From NCBI GenBank assembly GCA_049314715.1, contig JBMOEL010000019.1:1-19849 (forward strand): a stretch of DNA of 19,849 bases. Direction: 5' to 3'. Shown piece by piece: positions 1 through 6,118 of this stretch; position 1 is the first letter of the stretch, and each line of letters starts with the position of its first letter. The position numbers were made by a program, and so were the translations under genes. Source of the stretch: JAFLDD01 sp049314715 (GTDB lineage Bacteria; Pseudomonadota; Alphaproteobacteria; Rickettsiales; UBA3002). The notes under the pieces were generated by a model that did not search any database, was not told the origin of the DNA, and saw only the letters and a list, made by a program, of their open reading frames with translations.

Positions 1-816
1 GGCGCTGGTTATAATACCAGAGATCTTGGTAATGATATTGCCGCATCTTTAATTGCCAGCCCAGTCTATCAACGCTCTGTTGCTGGAGGCCACTCACTTT
101 CTGCGCTTAGTGCTGTGCCTCCACAAGTCTCGAGGGAGTCTATTGATTTAGCTGAACAGCGATTGGTAGAATCGATTACGACTCGTCCTATTCAAGTAGC
201 AACTTCTGTTGCGCCGCATGCTAGTGCGGCGCCCTCGTTGTCACCCTCCGCACCTGCGTCTCCTCCCGCAACAGCGAGTCAATATCCATTGCTTGGTGCT
301 GGAGAACCAACTGATTCAAACTCTCTTCAAGTAGCTCAAAGTCCTGCACCAACTAGCGATATTACAAAACTCACTATGCCTTCCGAAGAGGTAAGGGCAA
401 ATGGTGAACGCGTCAGACTTGATCGGGTCCCGTCAGAGGTAGTAGGGGTGGTAACGGTAAATAACAGTTCTGACAACGCAGCGCATTTGCGTGAGGCCAT
501 GGCACGCCCCAATAGTCAGTCCATGCAGACTTTCATTACACGGGCGAATGGATTTTTAGCAGCTAATGCTAGTAATGCTAATATTGCGCGTATCATTGAA
601 GGTTCTGGCGGAGATGGAAGTCTTACCGAAGAAGAACGCACGGCATTCGCATCGCGCATGCAAAAGCTGCAATTTACCCAAGCTGGCCGTAATGAGATTG
701 AAGCTATTCGTCAACAATTGACGCAGGCTGGCGGTAATATACAACATGCAGACCTAATTCAGACAGCAACTCCAGGCAGCGCTCGTCCGCCCCAATCCCC
801 AGCTCGCACCACATAG
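1..816 (+). CDS. Unrecognised Ala/Pro/Ser-rich protein, 3' part only
   Basis: The frame is open from the first base of the window, so the gene begins upstream; a GTG at 115 is only an internal codon. The 271 visible residues end at a TAG. Roughly residues 85-125 of this fragment form a low-complexity Ala/Pro/Ser linker. The C-terminal third looks helical and contains GGDGSLTEEE, which resembles the second half of an EF-hand loop but lacks the first two acidic ligands, so calcium binding is not supported. There is no membrane segment in the visible part. A strong hairpin terminator follows 20 bases after the stop. I do not recognise a family. The linker and polar composition would suit a surface or secreted protein, but that is inference. 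Confidence 0.7.
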   Translation, partial: GAGYNTRDLGNDIAASLIASPVYQRSVAGGHSLSALSAVPPQVSRESIDLAEQRLVESITTRPIQVATSVAPHASAAPSLSPSAPASPPATASQYPLLGAGEPTDSNSLQVAQSPAPTSDITKLTMPSEEVRANGERVRLDRVPSEVVGVVTVNNSSDNAAHLREAMARPNSQSMQTFITRANGFLAANASNANIARIIEGSGGDGSLTEEERTAFASRMQKLQFTQAGRNEIEAIRQQLTQAGGNIQHADLIQTATPGSARPPQSPARTT

Positions 817-836
817 TATGTAAGCTTAGACTAACG

Positions 837-866
837 AAAAAGGCGCCTTAGCAGGCGCCTTTTTTA
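837..866. terminator. Bidirectional intrinsic terminator
   Basis: AGGCGCC at 841-847 pairs perfectly with GGCGCCT at 854-860 around a 6-base loop. A run of five A lies on the left and a run of six or more T on the right. It therefore works on paper in both directions, ending the plus-strand gene (stop at 816) and the minus-strand pnt operon (pntB stop at 870). Confidence 0.9.
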
Positions 867-869
867 TTA

Positions 870-2267
870 CTACAAATCCTTGAGCGCTTTGACGAGGTGC
901 TCGGTTGCTACTTTCGCATCACCAAACAGCATCATCGTGTTATCTTTATAAAATAGCTCGTTTTGAATACCTGCATAACCCGCAGCCATCGAGCGTTTAT
1001 TGAAAATCACGTTCCGCGCATCTGCCACGTTGAGCACAGGCATGCCGTAAATGGGGCTTTTCGGGTCACTTTTTGCTGCTGGGTTCGTCACGTCATTCGC
1101 GCCAATCACATAGACCACATCGGTGGTTGAGAAGTCGTTATTGATTTCCTCAAGCTCGACCACGTTATCATACGGCACGTTTGCTTCTGCGAGCAGCACG
1201 TTCATGTGCCCCGGCATACGACCCGCCACGGGGTGAATTGCATAGCGCACCTTCACGCCCTTATGCTCCAGCGTTTCGGCAAGCTCACGCACGGCGTGCT
1301 GTGCTTGCGCAACGGCCATGCCGTAACCTGGCACGATAATCACCGAGTCCGCATTCGATAACAGGAAGGCAGCATCTTCCGCGGAGCCTGACTTAACAGG
1401 TCTCTCATCTTTCGAAGATGATGCTTCGCCCGCAGACGCAGTCTGCCCGAAGCCGCCAAAGATGACGTTGATAATCGATCGGTTCATCGCCTTGCACATG
1501 ATGTAGGAGAGAATCGCACCCGACGCACCAATGAGCGCGCCCGCAATGATGAGCAGGGGATTGCCCAGCGTAAAACCAATCCCCGCCGCTGCCCAGCCTG
1601 AGTATGAGTTAAGCATCGAGACCACCACGGGCATATCCGCCCCACCAATCGGGATGATGAGCAGCACACCAAGTGCAAATGCAATTAACGTCATCAATAT
1701 AAAGAGTTCTTTCGACTCGGTGCCGCAGAAGATAATGAGTAGCACAACCGCCGCCGCGCCAAGCACCGCATTGATCTGGTGCTGCATGGGGAAGCGAATA
1801 GGCGAGCCAGACATGAGGCCTTGCAGTTTCGCGAAGGCAATCACCGAACCCGAAAACGTAATCGCACCGATGATAGAGCCGAGCGACATTTCAATCAGGC
1901 TGCCAAAATGGATGTTACCCGTGGTGCCAATGCCGTAAGCCTCGGGCGACCAGAGTGCGCCCATCGCAATCAGCACCGCTGCCATACCCACGAGTGAGTG
2001 GAAGGCCGCGACTAATTGCGGCATGGCTGTCATCGCGATGCGCTTGGCGATAATCGTGCCGATGGTTCCGCCAATGGCAATACCCAGCACGATGAGCAGG
2101 TAGCCCTTCACAACCGGAAGGGTGAGGGTCGTGATGACCGCAATCACCATTCCAGCGATGGCATATAAGTTGCCCTGACGCGCCGACGACGGTGACGACA
2201 AGCCGCGCAATGCCATGATGAAACACACAGCAGCAACGAGATAGGCGATGGTGGCGAGGTTGCTCAT
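870..2267 (-). CDS. pntB: NAD(P) transhydrogenase subunit beta
   Basis: Beta subunit of the proton-translocating transhydrogenase, which moves hydride from NADH to NADP+ using the proton gradient at the inner membrane. The 465 residues match the usual length. The first ~270 residues are a run of hydrophobic helices (membrane domain dII). The C-terminal ~180 residues are the NADP(H)-binding domain dIII, with GYGMAVAQAQ, a HPVAGRMPGHM segment, GAND and KRSM, the hallmarks of this family. It is the last gene of pntA1-pntA2-pntB; its ATG lies one base after the pntA2 stop, so the genes are translationally coupled. A bidirectional terminator lies just downstream. Assignment is secure. Confidence 0.97.
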   Translation of the reverse strand: MSNLATIAYLVAAVCFIMALRGLSSPSSARQGNLYAIAGMVIAVITTLTLPVVKGYLLIVLGIAIGGTIGTIIAKRIAMTAMPQLVAAFHSLVGMAAVLIAMGALWSPEAYGIGTTGNIHFGSLIEMSLGSIIGAITFSGSVIAFAKLQGLMSGSPIRFPMQHQINAVLGAAAVVLLIIFCGTESKELFILMTLIAFALGVLLIIPIGGADMPVVVSMLNSYSGWAAAGIGFTLGNPLLIIAGALIGASGAILSYIMCKAMNRSIINVIFGGFGQTASAGEASSSKDERPVKSGSAEDAAFLLSNADSVIIVPGYGMAVAQAQHAVRELAETLEHKGVKVRYAIHPVAGRMPGHMNVLLAEANVPYDNVVELEEINNDFSTTDVVYVIGANDVTNPAAKSDPKSPIYGMPVLNVADARNVIFNKRSMAAGYAGIQNELFYKDNTMMLFGDAKVATEHLVKALKDL

Positions 2268-2268
2268 G

Positions 2269-2649
2269 CTATTTCTTCTCTTTCTTCTTGAACATTTCCA
2301 GCATGCGCTGTGTCACCACGAAGCCGCCGAAGATGTTGATGGAAGCGAGTATCACCGCGATGAAGCCGAGTATGTGCGAGAAGCCAAAACCCTCAGGTCC
2401 CAGCGCCACAATCGCGCCGACAATGATAATGCCCGAGATAGCATTGGTCACGCTCATCAGCGGTGTGTGGAGTGCAGGTGTGACGCGCCACACCACATAA
2501 TAACCCACGAAACAGGCGAGCACGAATACAGCGACACCAAAGACGAATGGGTCAACACCTGCACCATGTGCGGCTGTCTGCGCTTGCAGTGTTGCCAGTT
2601 CGGTTGCGAGTTCTTGCGCTTTTTCGGTAGCGGTTGTGAGGTCGGTCAT
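2269..2649 (-). CDS. pntA2: NAD(P) transhydrogenase subunit alpha, part 2 (membrane segment)
   Basis: Short 126-residue subunit carrying the membrane part of the alpha chain. After a ~35-residue polar N-terminus rich in Ala/Glu/Gln come three hydrophobic helices, including a VFVLACFVGYYVVWRVTPALHTPLM stretch written here in parts (VFVLACFVGYY, then VVWRVTPALHTPLM), followed by SVTNAISGIIIVGA, typical of PntAB. It ends in a lysine-rich tail (FKKKEKK). In enterobacteria this segment is fused to the NAD-binding part; a separate gene is the Rhodospirillum-type arrangement. It sits one base from both neighbours. The symbol pntAB is also used for it. Confidence 0.95.
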   Translation of the reverse strand: MTDLTTATEKAQELATELATLQAQTAAHGAGVDPFVFGVAVFVLACFVGYYVVWRVTPALHTPLMSVTNAISGIIIVGAIVALGPEGFGFSHILGFIAVILASINIFGGFVVTQRMLEMFKKKEKK

Positions 2650-2650
2650 A

Positions 2651-3778
2651 TTATGCGCCTTTCACCATCGGGTGAACCAATTGGCCGTCTTTGGCCACGA
2701 GTGTGCCTTTAATCAACTCGTCTTCCCAATTCACGGCAAATTGCTTTTCCTTATTCACCATGAGTGTCGAGATGAAGTTATAAAGGTTACGCGCGAAAAG
2801 CGGTGTCGCATCACTCGCCGCACGGCTTGGTAAATTCGTATGGCCAATCAAAGTCACGCCATGCGCTACAGTGATTTCATCACGCTTGGTGAGTTTGCAA
2901 TTACCGCCCGAAGCCGCAGCCAAATCCACAATCACGCTGCCTGCTTTCATGTCTTTCACCATCGCCTCAGTAATCAGTTCCGGCGCAGGTTTGCCTGGAA
3001 TGAGTGCGGTGGAAATAACAATGTCGTGGGTTTTGAGTGTGTCGTGAATCAGCTGCGCTTGCTTCTTTTTATACTCTTCGCTCATTTCTTTAGCGTAGCC
3101 GCCTGCCGTCTCGCCACCTTCTTCGGCAGGCACTTCCACAAATTTCGCACCGAGTGACATGACTTGCTCTTTAACGGCAGGGCGCACGTCAAACGCACTT
3201 ACGACTGCACCAAGGCGCTTAGCCGTTGCAATTGCTTGCAAGCCCGCAACGCCCGCGCCAAGCACCAATGCTTTCGCTGGTGGCACGGTTCCTGCCGCTG
3301 TCATCATCATCGGCACGACTTTGCTGGTAGTCGCCACCGCCTCAATTACCGCGCGGTAGCCCGCAAGGTTGGATTGTGATGAAAGTATATCCATCGACTG
3401 CGCACGTGAAATACGTGGCAGCAATTCCATCGCGTAGGCGTGGATGTTTTGTTTCAAAATCGGCGCGAAGTCCGTTTCCTTATCCAGCGGCGCCAACATG
3501 CCAATCAGGTGAGCACCAGTTGGGATAGCGGCAATCTGCTCCGCGCTTGGCATATTAATGCTCAATACAATATCCGCACCCGCATAGGCTTCTTTGAAAG
3601 AAGTGGTAATGGTTGCACCTGCGGCCTTAAATTGCTCATCCGAAATGGAGGAGCCTAAGCCAGCCCCTGTTTCAACACGCACCTCCGCGCCGAGTGCGAT
3701 AAGTTTCTTCACTTCCGCGGGCGAAAGGGCGCAGCGGGCTTCGAGGGCATTGGTTTCTTTTGCGACAGCGATTTTCAT
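2651..3778 (-). CDS. pntA1: NAD(P) transhydrogenase subunit alpha, part 1 (NAD-binding)
   Basis: Soluble NAD(H)-binding domain dI of the transhydrogenase, related to alanine dehydrogenase. It shows the N-terminal MKIAVAKET, the MDILSSQSNLAGYRAV segment, and the Rossmann motif GAGVAGLQAIATAKRLGA followed by the acidic FDVRP that contacts the ribose. I start it at the ATG at 3778 (375 residues), because family members begin MKIA. An ATG four codons upstream at 3790 is also in frame. An AGG lies only three bases before the 3778 ATG, and neither start has a clear ribosome site. It is the first gene of the pnt operon and is transcribed divergently from purE. Confidence 0.94.
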   Translation of the reverse strand: MKIAVAKETNALEARCALSPAEVKKLIALGAEVRVETGAGLGSSISDEQFKAAGATITTSFKEAYAGADIVLSINMPSAEQIAAIPTGAHLIGMLAPLDKETDFAPILKQNIHAYAMELLPRISRAQSMDILSSQSNLAGYRAVIEAVATTSKVVPMMMTAAGTVPPAKALVLGAGVAGLQAIATAKRLGAVVSAFDVRPAVKEQVMSLGAKFVEVPAEEGGETAGGYAKEMSEEYKKKQAQLIHDTLKTHDIVISTALIPGKPAPELITEAMVKDMKAGSVIVDLAAASGGNCKLTKRDEITVAHGVTLIGHTNLPSRAASDATPLFARNLYNFISTLMVNKEKQFAVNWEDELIKGTLVAKDGQLVHPMVKGA

Positions 3779-3809
3779 GTACCTAGACATAATCTAAATA
3801 AACCATGCC

Positions 3810-3851
3810 TGCAACCCGTTGATTGACCGTTGCAAAGCGACGTTGTATGGT
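3810..3851 (+). promoter_or_regulatory. Likely purE promoter with overlapping inverted repeat
   Basis: TTGACC (3823-3828), 17 bases, TATGGT (3846-3851) fits a sigma-70 promoter with a good -35 and a weaker -10. An inverted repeat TGCAAC-N13-GTTGCA (3810-3815 and 3829-3834) straddles the -35 box and could be an operator. The expected transcript start falls at about 3857-3860, on or next to the chosen purE ATG. Confidence 0.4.
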
Positions 3852-3859
3852 GCCCGCCT

Positions 3860-4372
3860 ATGGCAAAAAAGCTCAAAAAGAAAACAGTCAAATCCGCGCC
3901 AAGCGTTGGAATCATTATGGGTTCGCAGTCCGATTGGGCGACGATGAAGCACGCTGCCGACATCCTGAAAGAGCTCGGTGTTTCCAATGAACAGAAAATT
4001 GTTTCCTCACACCGCACACCTAAAAGGCTCTATGAATACGCAACGGGCGCGAAATCACGCGGCTTAAAAATCATTATCGCTGGGGCAGGGGGTGCGGCGC
4101 ATCTTCCCGGCATGACCGCTGCGATGACGGCGTTGCCCGTATTGGGCGTTCCCGTACTCAGCAAATCATTGGATGGGATGGACGCATTATTGTCCATCGC
4201 GCAAATGCCAAAGGGAATTCCCGTCGGCACACTGGCAATTGGTGAGCATGGCGCAGCGAACGCAGCGTTGCTTGCAGCGTCGATTCTCGCGCTGGAAGAC
4301 GCAGCACTTGCCAAGCGTTTGGCGAAATGGCGCGAGCAGCAGACTAAATCCGTGGCGCTGGAGCCTAAATAA
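3860..4372 (+). CDS. purE: N5-carboxyaminoimidazole ribonucleotide mutase PurE
   Basis: Class I PurE, which converts N5-CAIR to CAIR in de novo purine synthesis, acting after PurK. The 170 residues show the family signature in order: GIIMGSQSDW near residue 17, SSHRTP with the catalytic His near residue 53, AGAGGAAHLPGM near residue 73, and the C-terminal helical region. I start at the ATG at 3860, giving a Lys-rich N-terminus before the fold. The frame stays open upstream to a TTG at 3830, but the predicted -10 box lies inside that extension. The partner purK is downstream, separated by a small lipoprotein gene. No ribosome site is visible before 3860, so the mRNA may be leaderless. Confidence 0.95.
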   Translation: MAKKLKKKTVKSAPSVGIIMGSQSDWATMKHAADILKELGVSNEQKIVSSHRTPKRLYEYATGAKSRGLKIIIAGAGGAAHLPGMTAAMTALPVLGVPVLSKSLDGMDALLSIAQMPKGIPVGTLAIGEHGAANAALLAASILALEDAALAKRLAKWREQQTKSVALEPK

Positions 4373-4392
4373 CTTTATTAGGGATAAATTAC

Positions 4393-4698
4393 ATGAAGCG
4401 TAAAAATACCCTTCTTTTTCTGCCTTTAGCTTTTTTAGTTAGTGGCTGTTTTCCAGATAAAATAGAAAAAACAGAAAGTGAAATTGGTCGTTACCAAATT
4501 GTACTTGGAAGTATTGCTAGAAAAGACACATATCTTATTGATACAAAAACAGGAAGAACTTGGCGACAAACGTCTTTAACTGACCTCAATGGTGATCCCG
4601 AAGTGTGGATGCCCTTAGATATTGTAGATCTAGAAATAGATGGAGAACAAAACGATATAGAATCACTTATCAATAAACATAAGTTTAAAAAACAATGA
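4393..4698 (+). CDS. Small lipoprotein of unknown function between purE and purK
   Basis: A 101-residue protein with a typical lipoprotein signal: Lys/Arg start, hydrophobic core, then the lipobox LVSGC with Cys at residue 19. The mature part contains GRYQIV, then DTKTGRTW, then WMPLDI. A similar pattern (RYQ ... DT.TG.TW ... W.PL) recurs in small bacterial envelope proteins as I recall them, but I know no function. The gene is visibly A+T-rich compared with purE and purK. Its stop overlaps the purK start (ATGA at 4695-4698), so it is translated as part of the pur operon. The gap from the purE stop is 20 bases. It probably arrived by insertion and was kept in frame with the operon; that is inference. 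Confidence 0.85.
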   Translation: MKRKNTLLFLPLAFLVSGCFPDKIEKTESEIGRYQIVLGSIARKDTYLIDTKTGRTWRQTSLTDLNGDPEVWMPLDIVDLEIDGEQNDIESLINKHKFKKQ

Positions 4699-5765
4699 AT
4701 ATCGTTCCTCCAGGTTCAACTATCGGCATTGTAGGCGGCGGTCAGCTTGGGCGCATGCTCGCACGCGCTGCTTCGCGCATGGGCTATAAAACGCATATCT
4801 ACACCCCCGAAAAAGACTCACCCGCATCACACGTTGCGTTTGCAACGACTGTCGGTGCCTATCAAGACGCAAATGCACTACGCGCCTTTGGTGAGGCGGT
4901 GGATGTCGTAACGTTTGAATTTGAAAATGTGCCAAGCGAAACACTGACCATGCTTGAGAAAATCGTTGCCGTGCGCCCGAACCCCAATGTGCTTTTCACG
5001 ACGCGCCACAGGCTGCGTGAGAAAGAATTCATCAGAGCGCAGGGTATTCAGACGGCGCCATTCGCGCCCGTGCGTAATGAGCAAGAATTAGCGGAAGCCA
5101 TTAAAACAATTGGCACACCGAGTGTCCTCAAAACCTGTGAGCTTGGTTATGACGGTAAAGGCCAAGCCGTGATAAAAGATGCCGCACAAGCTATGGCCGC
5201 ATGGGAGTCCTTAGGAAAAAGCGAGTGTGTGCTCGAAGGGTTTATCAATTTTTCAGCGGAGGCTTCCATCATCGTGGCGCGTTCAACAAATGGTGAGGCG
5301 CGTTGTTATCCGCTCGTTGAGAATATCCACCGCGACCACATTCTGCATAAGACCATCGCGCCTGCGCCGTTCATCGATGCGCATCAGGCGGACGCGGTCC
5401 GCATCGCTAAAATTTTAGCAGAAGCACTGGATGTCGTTGGGCTATTAGCCGTCGAGCTTTTCGTAACGAAAGATGGTTTGCTGGTGAATGAGCTTGCGCC
5501 GCGCCCGCATAACTCCGGTCATTGGTCGATGGACGGTGCGCCAACCTCACAATTCGAACAACATATCCGTGCCATTTGCGGTTGGGCGCTGGGCGACACC
5601 ACGGCGCGCAGTAAATGCGAAATGATAAACTTGCTCGGTGATGAATGGCAGCAATGGCAGGAATACGCCAAACAGCCCGAAGCCCACGTGCATCTCTACG
5701 GCAAAACCGAATCGCGCGCTGGCCGAAAAATGGGGCATGTGACCATCGTTAAGCGTAACGCATGA
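4695..5765 (+). CDS. purK: N5-carboxyaminoimidazole ribonucleotide synthase PurK
   Basis: ATP-grasp enzyme that carboxylates AIR with bicarbonate and ATP to give N5-CAIR, the PurE substrate. The 356 residues match the family. It shows the N-terminal GIVGGGQLGRMLA dinucleotide-like motif, the ATP-grasp lysine segment (PSVLKTCELGYDGKGQ) near residue 145, the metal/ATP site (LLVNELAPRPHNSGHW) near residue 265, and the closing GRKMGHVTI common to PurK. The start ATG overlaps the upstream lipoprotein stop by four bases. Its own stop overlaps the start of a 58-residue gene in the same way, so three genes are coupled. Confidence 0.97.
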   Translation: MNIVPPGSTIGIVGGGQLGRMLARAASRMGYKTHIYTPEKDSPASHVAFATTVGAYQDANALRAFGEAVDVVTFEFENVPSETLTMLEKIVAVRPNPNVLFTTRHRLREKEFIRAQGIQTAPFAPVRNEQELAEAIKTIGTPSVLKTCELGYDGKGQAVIKDAAQAMAAWESLGKSECVLEGFINFSAEASIIVARSTNGEARCYPLVENIHRDHILHKTIAPAPFIDAHQADAVRIAKILAEALDVVGLLAVELFVTKDGLLVNELAPRPHNSGHWSMDGAPTSQFEQHIRAICGWALGDTTARSKCEMINLLGDEWQQWQEYAKQPEAHVHLYGKTESRAGRKMGHVTIVKRNA

Positions 5766-5938
5766 CCAAGAAACCTTGGGAGCAAAAGCCCGAAAAGAAG
5801 GGTAAATCCACCAAACTCACGCCTGAACAAATCGCCGCTGCGCGTAAACGCGCCGAAGAGAACGGCAGGCGTTACCCTAATCTCATTGATAATATGTGGG
5901 CGGCCAAACTGGCGAAAGTGACGAAAGATCTACCCTAA
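5762..5938 (+). CDS. Small basic protein coupled to purK
   Basis: A 58-residue reading frame begins at an ATG that overlaps the purK stop (ATGA at 5762-5765) and ends at a TAA immediately before a hairpin. It is Lys/Arg-rich and shows KLTPEQIAAARKRAEENGR, then RYPNLIDNMWAAKLAK. The pattern of an EEN/AAGR helix followed by YPNLIDN resembles a small protein that I recall lying after purK in other alphaproteobacteria; I cannot check this here. No membrane segment, cysteine or signal peptide is present. Function unknown. The coupling, base composition like purK, and the well-placed hairpin after the stop make it a likely real gene. Confidence 0.75.
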   Translation: MTKKPWEQKPEKKGKSTKLTPEQIAAARKRAEENGRRYPNLIDNMWAAKLAKVTKDLP

Positions 5939-6118
5939 AAGGCTTTCCCATAAATATGGAAGAAAGCCTTCATACGTTATGGAAGTCCCAGCGCAGCTAT
6001 TCTGAATGGGGTAATCAGATTCAGGATGAATACTGAAGCAGCCCAAGAATATGAACGCGATAATAAGTACGACAATAGTTGATAGCCATAATACAATAAA
6101 TCTAAATAATCTTTTCAT
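5930..6118 (-). CDS. Possible small membrane protein after pheT
   Basis: A 62-residue frame whose ATG overlaps the pheT stop (TAATG), as expected for translational coupling. It has a Lys/Arg-rich start (MKRLFRF), one long hydrophobic helix at about residues 7-26, then Cys27 after FLG, a poor lipobox, and a short polar tail with a second Cys. It is A+T-rich like the lipoprotein at 4393. Its last dozen codons lie inside the hairpin at 5939-5970, and its stop overlaps the stop region of the plus-strand 58-residue gene by nine bases. No family recognised. Either a real single-pass peptide or a chance frame. Confidence 0.45.
   Translation of the reverse strand: MKRLFRFIVLWLSTIVVLIIAFIFLGCFSIHPESDYPIQNSCAGTSITYEGFLPYLWESLLG
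5939..5970. terminator. Hairpin between convergent pur and phe operons
   Basis: AAGGCTTTC (5939-5947) pairs perfectly with GAAAGCCTT (5962-5970). The stem continues as CCAT/ATGG around an AAAT loop, with a two-base bulge. It begins right after the TAA of the 58-residue gene. There is no T run on the plus strand and only four T on the minus strand, so termination is likely weak or depends on other factors. Confidence 0.5.

Noticed and set aside
571..640. EF-hand calcium site in the first protein
   Set aside because: Only the DGSLTEEE half fits; the first two acidic ligands are Gly.
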